Source: Kudoa neothunni
Taxonomy: Eukaryota > Cnidaria
Assembly: GCA_964304625.1 (NCBI GenBank)
Contig: OZ199840.1
Span: 3,534,001 to 3,598,000, forward strand
Length of the DNA stretch: 64,000 nt
Direction: 5' to 3'
The position numbers were made by a program, and so were the translations under genes. Numbering within the stretch: the stretch's first letter is position 1; every line of letters starts with the position of its first letter. This document shows positions 13,835 through 26,031 of this stretch, piece by piece. The notes below the pieces were generated by a model, which saw only the letters and a list, made by a program, of their open reading frames with translations, ran no database searches and was not told where the DNA came from.

Positions 13835-14321
13835 TCATTTTCGGGTTTTTATAATCACCACAAGATTGTTGCAATTAAGACGGTGAAGAAAATACCACTT
13901 GTTTTTCTGCAAATCGTATTCATGCTTGTTCTTCACAAATTCCATAAATGACAACACATCATGTATTTTAACGATGTTGGAGTCGCTGTAAAAAAAGAAA
14001 TCTTGATTGTATTTCTCGAAAGCCGACAAAAAAGTTATTTTATCGCTGGTATCATTAAAAACCATTTGGGTGGCATCTGTAAAGCTGGTACCAAAAGCAA
14101 TGTTATAAATATCCATCACACTCGATTTTAGTTCATCGTGCATGGATGAATGACACATCCGCAGCGAATTACATGTCATAGTGGGATTTTTAAAAATACA
14201 TTGAGTTCTAACCAATCTAAATATATAATTACGTTTCCTATGAACATAAAATATTATTATATTCAGCTCACATATTGCCTCTCTTTGTTAAATATTTAGT
14301 AATTAAACTACGGAGAACCAT
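13835..14321 (-). CDS. Small probable mitochondrial protein, divergent to TIPIN
   Basis: Two exons on the minus strand, 14272-14321 and 13835-14216, separated by a 55-nt GT-AG intron (GTGAGC donor, TTTAG acceptor). The product is 143 residues and the join keeps frame. The N-terminus is basic and amphipathic, MVLRSLITKYLTKRGNILVR, like a mitochondrial presequence. The body is mixed and probably helical (SSVMDIYNIAFGTSF, FLSAFEKYNQDFFFYS, KIHDVLSFMEFVKNK). I do not recognise the family. The helix spacing loosely recalls acyl-carrier proteins, but there is no DSL phosphopantetheine motif, so this is only a suggestion. It starts 80 bp from the TIPIN start on the opposite strand, which suggests a shared bidirectional promoter. 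Confidence 0.6.
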
Positions 14322-14401
14322 CGTTATTGAATTTGCCTTGCCAAGCTCTGCCACGTGACCATATTAAATGACGGATCCCGGGCGTGATTTTTTATTTGAA
14401 A
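14322..14401. promoter_or_regulatory. Likely bidirectional promoter
   Basis: Only 80 bp separate the start codons of two divergent genes, the 143-residue protein (-) and TIPIN (+). The stretch includes a GC-richer island (CACGTGACC and GGATCCCGGGCG) that stands out from the AT-rich surroundings. CACGTG is an E-box core. Assignment rests on geometry and local composition. Confidence 0.45.
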
Positions 14402-15247
14402 ATGGATGCTGATAATCGATATCCGAATTTCGATGATGCAGTTGAGATCTTTGATAGCGTTAATAAAGAAAACGCGCCTAACCGATTTGTTAGAAAGTGG
14501 AAATCCCTCCACATCCGGTGCAACTAAATTGCTTCCCAATATTCTCTCGAAAGCGAAAACCAAACCATTACGACTGGATTTAGATTTGTATTTAAATCTA
14601 ATCGGAAACAGTTTAAAATATTTTTCTAAATATGAAGCTGTTCAGTTTGATCTTTTTAAATAATTGATGCGTGTAGAATTGGATCCACCCAAGGATTGAC
14701 TGCTTTGAAAGACCTGCTCTCAACTTACCGTGTTAATAAAAAAGCATCCGCAGTATGATTTCTATTGCGAAGGATACATAATCTGATCGACTGACTTAGT
14801 GTGAAAATTTACAAATTTTAATGGATCAGATAAAATTGTGGGCTCATCAAATGCACCCCAAAATCAAATTTGATGATGTGGTCGATAAATTGTTATATCT
14901 GTCTAGTAATAAAAAATTTCAAGTAAAATAGTTGAGTGGCTGAACTTATTTTTGAAGTTTTCACGTTAATATTGATTTTAGATGATTTGTAGAGAAAATT
15001 ATACCGCACCCGACAGTCGTCAGTCAGAGGCGATATTTGATGAACAACCAAACACTAATGATCTCTCTGAAAATTTGAACTATCAAAATTACTCACCCGT
15101 ACCACCCCCCACCCGCTGATGATTGTAATTATGGAAAATCTTTTGAATATGTTTGATGAGAGTGATCTTGAGGTAATCTACGTTCCAAAAATGTGCCAAC
15201 TAATTTCCCCGCTATTTTAGGATCGAGATCTTGAAGACCAATTTTAA
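14402..15247 (+). CDS. TIPIN: TIPIN/Swi3/Csm3 homologue (TIMELESS-interacting protein)
   Basis: TIPIN pairs with TIMELESS to stabilise stalled replication forks and support checkpoint signalling in the nucleus. The Swi3 domain can be read across exon joins: KPLRLDLDLIGSTQGLTALK (vertebrate IPKLD..RLxSERGLPALR), then CENLQILMDQIKLWAHQMHP and KIKFDDVVDKLLYLSSNKKF (vertebrate [29 protein letters not shown]). Supported introns are 14592-14676, 14753-14799 (47 nt), 14923-14981 (59 nt) and 15173-15220 (48 nt). Two places are unresolved. Near the 5' end the acidic opening frame from 14402 (MDADNRYPNFDDAVEIFD) must switch to the frame of the conserved domain before about 14550, with no good intron to do it; the ATG at 14406 is in the later frame. 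Near a C-run at about 15099-15115 the frame changes again, by an intron (15099-15160) or a one-base indel. The acidic tail ends ...DRDLEDQF. Confidence 0.75.
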
Positions 15248-15845
15248 CGCTAATTATTTATCAAATATTGGATATGTGCATACATTTTTTGATGTGTTTT
15301 TTTATTTTACCGTCAAACTTAATTAAAAATTTCCGTTTATTACTTTGAATATCTACTCTTGAATGTCTTACGAAGATTGTCCTTATGATTAAGGGTGGTT
15401 AAATTATTTAATTTAATAATCGATTAAATATAATTGCAATTATTACATAATTTTATAATTTAGCGTCATCGAAGTTCTTATATCTCTATATAAAGAAATT
15501 TAGAGTAGTTTTTTCGATCACGAATAAAAGTAAGACAAAAACTCATCATTTTTTTAAATATTATTAAAAATTTTAAATATAGAAAATTGAAGAAACAATT
15601 TTTTTAATTATTTTATTTAAACTATAATAGGGCGCATTCAACATTTTATTAACAAAACTTCTTCCGAAATATTTTTTAATGAAATTTCTATTTCATGTTG
15701 TTTTTTGAAAAAACATATAAACAAGTTAAATTTTTAGATATACATTAATTAGAATAATTAGCTAATTCTGCATAATAAAATTACTCAATTTTTTTCTAAA
15801 AGTAAATATTCATGCATTAATTTAATTAATTAATAACGTATTTAA

Positions 15846-16832
15846 TCCTCTAACGAACTTGGGGTCTTTTGAACCCCAAAGTAATTTTAAATTGATTGTA
15901 ATATGCTACTTATCCTTTCGAAGCCACTTGAAATTCATGTTATTTCCATTAAATCACGATATTTACAGCTTATTGAAACTTTGAAAAATAAATTAATATA
16001 ATTTCGCACTGAAATAAAAAATTACACTCACTCCAACGAACTTGGGGTCGTTTGAACCTCAGGTTTTTATTTTACGACAGTTAATAAAAAATATTTCAAA
16101 ATGCCACACAAATTTTAAGAAAAAAGATGATTCATTGGGCAAGTTAATCTCCCCGAAATCAATTCGGCAAGCTAATATAACACTTCGTACAAGCTCGCTG
16201 AACGATAAAATCAAGCGTGATAGATGTTGCATGTTTAGAATGAAAATTCTTAGACTTTTAATCAGTTTTGGGATGTTTAAATTAAACAGCATAATATCTA
16301 TTATGTTTCTACAAACTATTACTTGTTAACAATCAAAGGATCAGAATGTAACTAAAACACCCCCATTCATATTGTTCCTAAGAAATTGAAATAATGGAAT
16401 CAAACTTTGATGAAATATTCTGAAAAAGTTTACTCGCCATAACGATAAATAATAAACACTCGATGCATTAGTTGTGAGGATATTTTGGTTGATTTAATTA
16501 TTCGAGCAAGTATAATCAGTGTACAAAATAAAAATCTACTGGCTTCGACATTTAAAAATCTTGTATTTCTTTCTCTATAGTATGAAAGATTGTTTATTTA
16601 TTTAAACGAAGATTTACGAAACCTTATAGAAGTCGACCGAATAGGATTTTGTAGGATTAACTTGTTCAATGAATCACATTTTTCTCAAAATTCAGTTGGT
16701 AGAAATTTCTTAAAGTTCATATGACATTTTAAAATATTTTTTTATTAACTATCGTAAAATAAAAACCTGGGGTCCAAAAGAACCCAAGTTCGCTGGAGTG
16801 GAGTCGTTTTTGTGTGCCTTGGACTTAGAGGG
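15846..16832. mobile_element. Inverted-repeat DNA element (~990 bp), TTAA-targeting piggyBac-like MITE
   Basis: The left end follows TTAA (15842-15845) and begins TCCTCTAACGAACTTGGGG. The right end ends ...TTAGAGGG, followed by TTGA (16833-16836), a likely mutated TTAA. Inside lies a second, longer inverted repeat of about 75 bp: 16028-16103 against 16724-16799, both reading CACTCCA(A/G)CGAACTTGGG outward with only scattered mismatches. No transposase frame is present. The ends match smaller copies near 44.5 and 53.3 kb, so this is one non-autonomous family. Confidence 0.65.
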
Positions 16833-16836
16833 TTGA

Positions 16837-18526
16837 ATGTAAGCAATTTAAATTAATTCCACATTTAAATAATAACAATTAGTTGTGTATCGGACGCTTG
16901 AGTCTCAGATAAAACATTATATCTAAATTAATGCCAAGGTCATTGTATTGTTGAATAATTGTCTCCACAATACTTCTGACCTAATCGTATGTTTCGCACT
17001 ATTTTTACGTTTTGAGAGACATTTTGTACATAGAATAATCCAGTAATAAAGTTTGGAATATAAATAGGCCTTGCAATTATCGATTAAACCTTATTTTCGT
17101 CGATTTTATTAGTCGGATTTTTAAGAATTTTTCGACGTTTAAGATTTTAGACACTAATGTACTATTGTTACAGATCCGTAAACTCCGCATATTCAGGTTG
17201 TCTTTTGGAGTGCGAGGAAATAACCCCAAATCTACAGGTTAATTGAAGATTTTGCTTAATTTTTTGTTTTTCTTATTTTAACGACTTTTTTATATTTTCT
17301 GAGCGGCGCACGTGCGATAGCTGATTTCCGGCGAAACCTCCCCGTTCTAGTTAGTTGACTTTTCAAATCAAATCAAACCAAAACTTTATATATAAAATAA
17401 AGATATTAAAATTCAAGAAAATAATCTTAATAATACTTTTGAGGGGATATGAGTGTTATCTCACTTTGAGATAATTATTGATAGTATTGGCTAAACAATT
17501 TATGAGATCATTGTTTAAACAAACGTTGAGAATGGATTCAATTTTGTAATTAATAATATAAAAAGATCTATTTGGGGGAAAATACTAAAATAATCGTCGC
17601 TGCGTGCGCAGATACGAGGCGAAAAAACTTTGATCTAATCCTTTTTTGTGGAAAAGCTATGAAAATTCAACGCTTATAATATATTCTTCGATTTAATCAA
17701 TATAAGCGTCGATAACAGCAAGGCCTAGTGTAAATTAGTAAATATTAATATAATCGAAAATATTCGTATTTTTTAATGCAAGAAAACAATGCTTCAAATA
17801 CAACGAACTGCCGATTATCCGGAAGATACTCTAAATTTTACTTGGATTTTATTGAAATCACGTGTTGATAAATGTTAGATTAACCGTAATTTCGCCGTCC
17901 GAAAAGGAAATCGCTAACCCCAAGTTTTCTGCATAATCAGGGTTTCACTGTACATAACTTTACGCAATAAACTGTCACACTTGCCCCAAGAAATTTTGAC
18001 TGATTGAACCACCATATCGTTCTACTGAGATATCTATTAAAACTTGTATTGACAAAAGGCGCCAAAATATTTGTATTTAAAAAATATAATGAGTACCGCG
18101 TGATGTATATTTTTTAAAATAATTTCGATAACTAATATATTAAGAAAATAACTCAAATATTTAATATTCGATACATATTATAAGGCGCTAAAGCTTGTAA
18201 TTTATGTTTTACAAGCCATTAAAACCTTTCAATTGAAGGATAAAAATATCAAATGTTAGTAACTAAATTTGTTCACAAATTTTAATCTCAGCAATCAATT
18301 TATGACAGAAATAAACAAACTAATGAAGTTAAAATAATTATAACATTTTTTATGATCGATCAAAAAGTCAGCTGCCGTAATTTGCACAAAAGCACACAAT
18401 TCACCAACAGAATAGCATTGCATTAAGTACATCATAAATTCTATTACTGTCACTAAAAACTACAATAACAGACAAACTCGTCAACAGTACACGATTCTTG
18501 ATCATCTCAAAGTAAAGCAGTTGGTT
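16837..18526. other. Repeat-rich non-coding stretch
   Basis: No gene recognised. It contains a dispersed repeat copy (about 17325-17735, listed separately) and a possible pogo/Tigger-like element bounded by TA-CAG... near 17172 and ...TTTCACTG-TA near 17953. The latter ends resemble each other only weakly. Confidence 0.4.
17325..17735 (+). repeat. Dispersed repeat, copy A
   Basis: Shares about 400 bp of divergent but collinear similarity with 40718-41196. Shared blocks in order: TTCCG.CGAAA, TCAAATCAAA.CA, TTCAAGAAAATAAT, ATTATTGATAGTAT, AACAAACGTTG, TTTGATCT, GAAAATTCAACG, CGATTTAA and CAAGG.CTA. No coding potential. It is probably a transposon-derived sequence of unknown class. Confidence 0.6.
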
Positions 18527-21500
18527 TTAGGAGAGGAGCTGGGTTTGAATTTGTTGAATAGTATCAGGTGTGATGTGGCGAGCAATCTGTGAGTTTACAT
18601 TGGGGTCGGCAAGAATCTTTTGAATACTCGGTTTGAGGTCGTACTGTTGGAGAGTGGTGAGAGAGACGGTTTTCCTGTTAGCACAGCACACATCGCCACT
18701 AAAGGGCAATTTTGAGACGTATGCATATTTAAGTCGATTGAACGATTCATCTTCAGCAATGTGATCAATCGTATCGGTATCATTATCGATTTGGGTGTTT
18801 TCAAGTTTGTTGTCGATGGCAAAAAGTGTTTTGTTATGGATCACACTTTCTAGGGTGCATTTGAATAGAGACCACCTATTACACATGTTACGCATAATAT
18901 TAAAGAAAACAATTGATAGATAAAGTCCATCTATTTTATAGAGCATAGATGGTTGATCTTTATCAGTCGATAAAAATTTACCATAGGTCGGGGTCGGAAG
19001 AAGAATCAAAAACGTTTAGCGACTGCTCCAAAATTAGCAAACTCAATGTGATCAGAAGTTTTTTGAACAGAGGAAAATGCACAGGCTACACAAAAATAGT
19101 GAATAAAAGCAAGTTAAGAGCAAAAAATCATTTATTTACTTTGGATAGCTCTAAAATAAGTATTCTTTGGATAAATCGGGAGAAAAGACTAAAATTAAAT
19201 TATAAATATACACGAAAGAATATCCTACCTTGGATCTAAAGAATCGGAGAATGGTTTCAGTTCGACCCAACCCATAAAGAGCAACAAACTGGAATATAAA
19301 ATTGAGAGATCTACCGTAAAAATATGATCAAAAAGTATATAAAAGGGTGAAAAATATCGCCAATAAATTCTAAAATGATCTTTTCATATACCTTGTGTGA
19401 AACGATAGGTTCGCCGTATAGCCAATCGTTTAAAAGAGAGCGACATTATTTCTGGCATATGAGGTTTCATTAGGTCGTAAGGTAGATTGACCACAATATT
19501 TTTGGCAAGTGAAACAGACATGCCATCCATATGACTTAGAGTGAGACAATATTTGAATAGATCAATAACAGTACGAATCTAAAATTTAGATTTATTGGAG
19601 ATTTTCCATAAAAGACTACAGATGATTCGTTGGAGAATAGTGAGGAGAATTGCACCAAATAAGAATTCATGATTTGGCAGAGACCAGGTACGTTGCTTTT
19701 GCACATCCACAAATTTTGGGTGAGAAATATCGAATAATGTTGCACATAAACTGATGACAATTTTTCATGGCTGAAAAGTTTCAAGAAAAGTGAATACACT
19801 TGAAAGGCATAGCCCATATAATCTAAACGATTTCATTGTTCCTAGTTTGTTTAGAAAAATCCAACTTGAACTATTTTGGACGATCTGATTTATGATTGTA
19901 TTTAGCAGTCGAACTTCAAGGTCCTCAAACAGAGCATTATTTGTGCATCTGAATATCCTAAGGAAATTTTTCGTATATAATTTAATGAATAGACGATTTT
20001 TGGAAACAAAGTCAAATCAACTTTTCATACCATAACACAAGACAAACAGCCTCAAAGCAATCATGTACAAACGCAGGACTCACATTAATCTGTATAAACA
20101 ATTTAGAAGGTAACTCAATCCGATTAATTAACCTTATCACAAGTATCAACAAGTGGAATCAATGTTTCAGCGATTAATTGAAGAAATTCGACAGATATAT
20201 TAACATTGAAAAAGTTAAGCCATTTAATCAACCCTTTGGAGATAGAAAATGCATGACTTATGCGAAGAAATCATCGAAAATTACATTTAAGTTGGTATAT
20301 GTTGTCATTTTGACAGGGCATAACATATTTGTAAAAAGTCGAAAAATTTGTTATCAACACTTTACACCTAGCCATAAGAAATACAATGAGTGATGCTGAA
20401 ACAAGCGAGTAGCAACCTGTGTTCTAATTCATCATTTGGTAAAGGTTGTCCGGTCGGAGAAGTTTTGGTTAACAAATCACTCGAAACAATAAACACATAC
20501 GAAGAAATAACTTTTGATTTGGCGACGGTAAGTAGTTTGAGTATGTTTGGAAGGATATTTTCGACGAGCGCAGGATTTATCTATATTTATACTAACTAGT
20601 ACGAAGCTAACAACATGCAGATGCAGATAATAGTGGCGTACAAAATTCTTGAAAATATGGATAAATTTTAAGAGTGTCCGCTTTAACAATAGGACATTCA
20701 TTAGGGCCTAGAAACAGCAGAAAGCGGAGCAATAAATCGGTTGGAAAAATCGCATTGATATCGAAAGCTGAGCACAGCTCATAGGGTCCTCGAGCGGGAC
20801 TCTCTTTAACAATAGCTGCAGAGATTATGAGATAAATGACCAAATCAACATTCAACCAATTTCCAATTTTTATCGTCTGATCAACTTCATCATACGCAAA
20901 TGAAGAGCTCATAATTTGTTCGATGTGGCTTTTCAAAATCGTTACAGCAGAATCACCGCAATTCGCAATCAACTGACGAATAAGTTCAGTTACAGCTTTT
21001 CGTTTAGTCTCCAAATCTACTCAACATATTCATGTCAATATTATTGTTGGTTTTTATAGATTTAATTTAAATGTGTTAATTATGGCGTGAAATACGCAAT
21101 AAGAACTAACCTCCAGATTCAATGTTCTTTCAAAATATAATCATTGGGTTCATCTCCAAAAGTTTCCACTTCGGTTTCTAATCCCACAACAACCAATCAT
21201 TATTTAACAATTGGTAGGGTGATTTAACGAAAAACCTCTTAATGAAGCATTCGAAATAATGACATTAGTGCAAATGTTGCTAATGGTATTGATGTCTGAA
21301 ATCATATTTTTTACAGAATGGTCTGGTAGATATTGTGTAAAACAGTTTTATTGTTGCAGAATTAAGCTAAAATAAGTTTACATGAGTGAGAACGTGAAAT
21401 GTGGGTGTTTGATGTAATGATACCAACCTTATCATATTCTTCGACCTTGGGAGTTTGAACCGCCAATTTGTACGTAATTTCAATGAAGCCAGGCAAGTAA

Positions 21501-24500
21501 CCCTAGAAATAAATTTAAATTATGTTTATTTTAATCGTTTAGTAATAATAAATACTTTTATATCGTTTTCATAACTCTTGACAAAAAGAATTATAATTGT
21601 AATAATCTTTTTGTAGCATTTAATGATTTCATCCTTGAGTGTTTCGTTCTAGGCGAATTAAGCATTTATCGAAATTAAAATGGCGTCTACTTTAGCATTC
21701 AAAGCAGCATTTAGAGTTTTCCGACGAAAGGATGTTATAAAACAACTTCATACAAACATTCAGGTGATCAACCAAATAATCGGAATCTCCTATGTAAAAA
21801 TGAAAAGTTATCTTTATAATTTAGGTTTCAGAAAAAATTTAATTTTCCATCGTACACAATAAAAGACTCTCTAAAGCGGTTGCGTTCCGATAAATCCTGG
21901 TTTGTTAAGTGACAAAATTTTTAAAGGGAGCATAAAATAATCACAACTATTCTAATAGTTTACTAAATAACGTGAAAAATTAAATTCAATACTATATATA
22001 TATAAAACACAGAAATTTATGCATTATTAGTTTAAAAAATTGTAACAGGTACTTATTTCTAATTAAAATTATTAAAGTTTATTCTTGTGCAGAAAAAATG
22101 ATGTTACTAAAAAGGTCTAATTGAACTCCTCTTAAACTTCGTACAGAAAGAAAAACACAACCAAATTGAGGTATTCACAATACAATTGAATATTGAAATT
22201 ATGTGATAACTTAAAGAAATGGTTAAGAGGAAATTAAGCTGATAAATCAATAAAATCTTTTTTAAAAACAATTAATTTTATTTGTATTAGAATCATTATC
22301 TAAATAAAGTAATTTACAAGAGTCAAAAATGCGTATTGCTACGAAACTGCTCTCCAATGAATTTTAGGACGAAAATTAACCCCAGATTTTTATTCCTCCA
22401 TTCGATCCATAAAAAATATTTCAGGCAATAAAAATAGGCAAAATCCCACGACTAGATTCAGCTGTAAAATAAATAATATCCGAGTAGTAATTCTTATAAT
22501 TCTACGAAAACTGTATTCGTAAAAATCCACAATGACAAATTTTGATTAAAAACTTAATATTTAAGTTGATTTCATATTTATAGCATGCAATAAATATTTC
22601 GATTATTATTTGCGCAACAAAATAGAACATTTAATGAGAATAAGATTCGCAAACACTCAGAATGAATTTTGCAAACAATGTTTCGTATATCTGAAAAAAA
22701 CCGTAATGGTTTTCTTATCAATTCTACATATACAAACATTCAAGCCCTTAGAATATTGTTCACATATTTGATGATCTGAGTTATTATGGCAGAATAGATA
22801 AGGTCGAGCTCGTAAGATTTTAGGCTTCACGGATGTTTCTTTCCAAATAATGAAAAGATATAATAACTTTGCCTTATTTCAAAAAAACTTTCTCCTAACC
22901 ATATTATCACCCAAATTTTTTTGCAAATGGTAAACGCATTCATATATAATAAATGCATTAAATAGAAAAACAACACCATAGACCGTCACTACTGATTGTG
23001 GGTTGACCCGAATTCTCAGTTTTCAATCTCGTAAGATTCTTCCGACATATCGGTTTTAAAATATTCGTAATAGTTTTTAAAAGAATTTAGCTAATCATTA
23101 TAACTACTATCGGCTAAATCCACTCCAATTAACACAACGAAAAAATCTAATTGAAACTCGCGTGACCTTTCGTAGAAGTAATAGTGGTATAACTTTAAAT
23201 TTATCCATGAGAAATACTTAAAATTTGTTATATGTAATAATTACTATTTTATCTATCAATTGATGAGGAAAAATTTGTGATAATTTTTGACCCCAAAAAT
23301 TCCTTGGAGTGTAATCTTGTCATAATTTCTGATTTTATATTTTTAGTTATAATATTTAAAATTATATATTATTCATCTTTTTGGAAAATTATAAAAAAAC
23401 TCGTACCTCATAAAGAGCACACAAATCCCCTATACAACCAATAACTCCTTGTTGGGGTAAAAATCTACCCCAAATTCATTAGAGGGTTAATCTCACCAAC
23501 TCATACTCCAAGCTGTTTACAAATTTAATTTTTTAGAATCTGTTCTATTTAATTATTCCTGGATCTTACGAGCGAAGCGGTTGTCAGAAATAATTAAATA
23601 TAGTTCAAACTAATGACACCTGAATAATATTTACTGCGCGAATGGCCTATTCCACAATTACATTTAATTACATTTGTCGAAAGCGCAACCTTGTTTATTT
23701 AATCACCACAACTTCTTATCGTATTTAAAAAACAGTTTATATAATAAAATAGATTACAGTTATTCTGTCTTAATGGATAGGTTGGAAATTTTCGATGTTT
23801 ATTATTCGTGTTAATTTTGATTATCCTTCCATTTTGGCAAACACATGAAAAAGCGAAAAATGCTTAAGGACACTAAAAACTTGATCATTAAAATCAGCGC
23901 AAACATCCAGCCTATTTATGAATAAAAAATTTTAAAACAGTTCACGCGTACATCTTTAATTAATCTTAGCAACTTCTGATATTGTTTGTATATTAAAATT
24001 AGTTTAGATTGAGGTTATTCGGCCGTAAAAATTTTATAAAAAACATGCAATTTTACAGCACTTGGGCTTCCAATTTATATTCTGCATACACACACACATT
24101 TTTTATACCTTTAATTTACACTTTTGATCTTAATCTGCTTGAAAAAAGCTTTAAATTTCTTTTTAGGCAAACGCATTAAATCGATCATTGTACCCGCCAC
24201 TTTTAGATTACACATACAGTTTAAAAACTAAATTAGGTCATTGTAAATAGTTATATAAACGATTCATCTAAATATCTATTTGAACGTGCGTTAATGTTAG
24301 TTCATTTCATATTTTTTATCTTTAATTATCAAAAACAGTTCATTTTAAAAATATCCCGTACCTAACCTAATTATATGTGGACGTTAAGGTCACAAAAACC
24401 AGATACAAGCTACTTAATTACATGACAATACTTCAATGGAGGAATTAGATTTGTATGGACAAATTTAAAAGGGCGATGATCGTCGGTAGGATAAATAATA

Positions 24501-26031
24501 ACCAGAAATAATTAAATAGAGTAGATATTATTATTTGTATATAGATTGTGAGAAAGAGTTATTAAGATTAACAATTTTTATGGACAGGCATTAATGCCTT
24601 TTAGAATTAATCTTTATCATGCCAATAGCTTCTGCACCGATAAAATAGCCATAAATTTGAAATATTAACATCAACATGAGTAGGATTAACACTACTCTCA
24701 AGTTAATTTTCTTTTGATTTTTCAGGTCAAAATATTTTATTTTCGAGTTTATTTTTCCCCATAATATGATATAATATAACAATAACTGACTATGACTATG
24801 ACTGACTAGCTTAAAAAGTGGCACAAATACAGAGCGTTCTTCAATTCTTCAATTATCGTCCACTTCGTTGTTAAATGAAAATAAAAAAAAATCTCTCAAG
24901 TTAATAATTAAACTATGACTCTCCCAGGAGCGATATCAATTAATTTTGGTCATACTTGAGATATCAAATCGTGATAACAGTCGACCAATGAATTGATAAA
25001 TTGAATGTTCTGCAAACTGTCCCGGTTGGAAAGAAACTCAGCGGATGACACATTTAGTACAGGAAGATTGTTTTGAACGTGCTAATCACCGAATCAATCC
25101 TACTCACACAACCAGGCCAACAAATCAAAAATCTCACATTCAACGACTTTATAAGAACTGGTCCAAAAAGCTCGATAACATATTTAATTTCGAGCCATAA
25201 CTCATTGGATTTGAATTCAAAACGATATCTAATAATTTTGTGATTTATCAAGAAAATACATGCATAAAAATAACTTTTTTAGTGCTCCGTGAATAATCCG
25301 GAGAAAGCGAGTAAATTTATCCACATCAACAGATGCCATAACTGTGACCATATCCTAGAAAATTGTTGTTCAAACAATACATTTAAATTGGACGGTAGAG
25401 ATTAGATGGATCGATCACCTCTAAAAAACTCGGCCAATTCCTTGGAAAATCTTTTTTCGCTATAATTCCTATGGTGGTATCCAACTATATATGTGTACCA
25501 TTAGAGTTGTGGTCACCAAGCTATCTCGGTTAAAAATTACGTGGCATGATAAATTTTTGGGCAACATTAAAGACACGTTGATAATGTTTCGTCTCACTAA
25601 ATTGGAATCATACACCATACTAACTGGAGTATTATTGATACCATTAGTGACATCATTTTCCGGTATCACCAACACATTCTCAGCATCATTCAACTATACG
25701 TTAATACAACCATACATCATATCAAAAGTTCGATTGAGATACTTTGTAGTTTTTCATAAAAAAGTTTTTAAACGTTAAAATCAACGGAAGCTTGATTTGA
25801 TCGTTCACATAATCACCACCAACTTCGCCAGCAATCATTGATAACAACAAACATGCGTATCCATCGTTAATTTCCAGATTGGCTATATAGTCCTCACCTG
25901 TGATCAAACTGTATATCAAATTTTATGGACAAATCTAAATAGTTGCCTAATTTTCTTTCTTTTGCGTCCAATGACATTCCCTTCTGGAGAGAAACACACA
26001 AATTTCTAACGATTTCCAATTGACCGTTCAT
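18527..26031 (-). CDS. XPO2: Exportin-2 / CSE1 (importin-alpha re-exporter)
   Basis: XPO2 returns importin-alpha to the cytoplasm with RanGTP; it is built of HEAT repeats. Segments align with vertebrate CSE1L from end to end: exon 1 (25947-26031, MNGQLEIVRNLCVSLQ), exon 2 (25743-25897, with LPLILTFKNFFMKNYK for ASVTFKNYIKRNWR), KDFPRNWPSFLEV near 25420, YRFEFKSNELWLEIKYVIEL near 25200, GYLPGFIEITYKLAV near 21490, NTISNICTNVIISNASLR near 21270, the 20607-21014 block (ETKRKAVTELIRQL; ECPIVKADTLKIYP), INVSPAFVHDCFEAVCLVL near 20070, YAFQVYSLFLKL near 19800, and a C-terminus ending QTQLLS at 18527. Most introns are short, but one of about 3.1 kb (about 21649-24820) separates exons. The first intron (25898-25946) is GC-AG. 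Two single-base frame breaks occur, near 21130 and at a T6 run (21307-21312). Exon limits in the middle are approximate. The gene is either functional with assembly indels or newly decaying. Confidence 0.88.
21680..21912 (+). CDS. Possible 54-residue basic protein inside an XPO2 intron
   Basis: Two exons, 21680-21763 and 21832-21912, with a 68-nt GT...TTTCAG intron, give a 54-residue protein. The N-terminus MASTLAFKAAFRVFRRKDVI is amphipathic and basic, as in mitochondrial presequences; the C-terminus reads SLKRLRSDKSWFVK. Read without splicing, the frame stays open for 60 residues with a different end. It lies on the opposite strand to XPO2, starting 31 bp beyond an XPO2 exon edge (21648). 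I do not recognise a family. It could be a chance frame. Confidence 0.35.
23443..23490 (-). mobile_element. Partial copy of the CCCTCTAA/TTAA MITE family
   Basis: On the minus strand it reads TTAA then CCCTCTAATGAATTTGGGG, the same outer end as the copies at 15846 and 53316, followed by a GGGGTAGATTTTTACCCC hairpin. The other end was not found with confidence. It lies inside the large XPO2 intron. Confidence 0.55.

Noticed and set aside
14324-14563. Minus-strand 79-codon frame
   Set aside because: Antisense to the first TIPIN exon and overlapping the bidirectional promoter; no motif support.
17172-17953. pogo/Tigger-like transposon
   Set aside because: TA-flanked CAG ends are present, but the two ends match too weakly over 30 bp and no transposase remains were seen.
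18949-19239. Plus-strand 96-codon frame
   Set aside because: Overlaps XPO2 C-terminal exons on the other strand; no family features.
23543-23600. Hairpin TAATTATT-CTG...CAG-AATAATTA as a MITE
   Set aside because: The short inverted repeat is real and resembles 39907-39925, but no target duplication or consistent borders could be found.
25491-25778. Plus-strand 95-codon frame
   Set aside because: Antisense to XPO2 exon 2 and the following exon, whose minus-strand reading aligns with the family.
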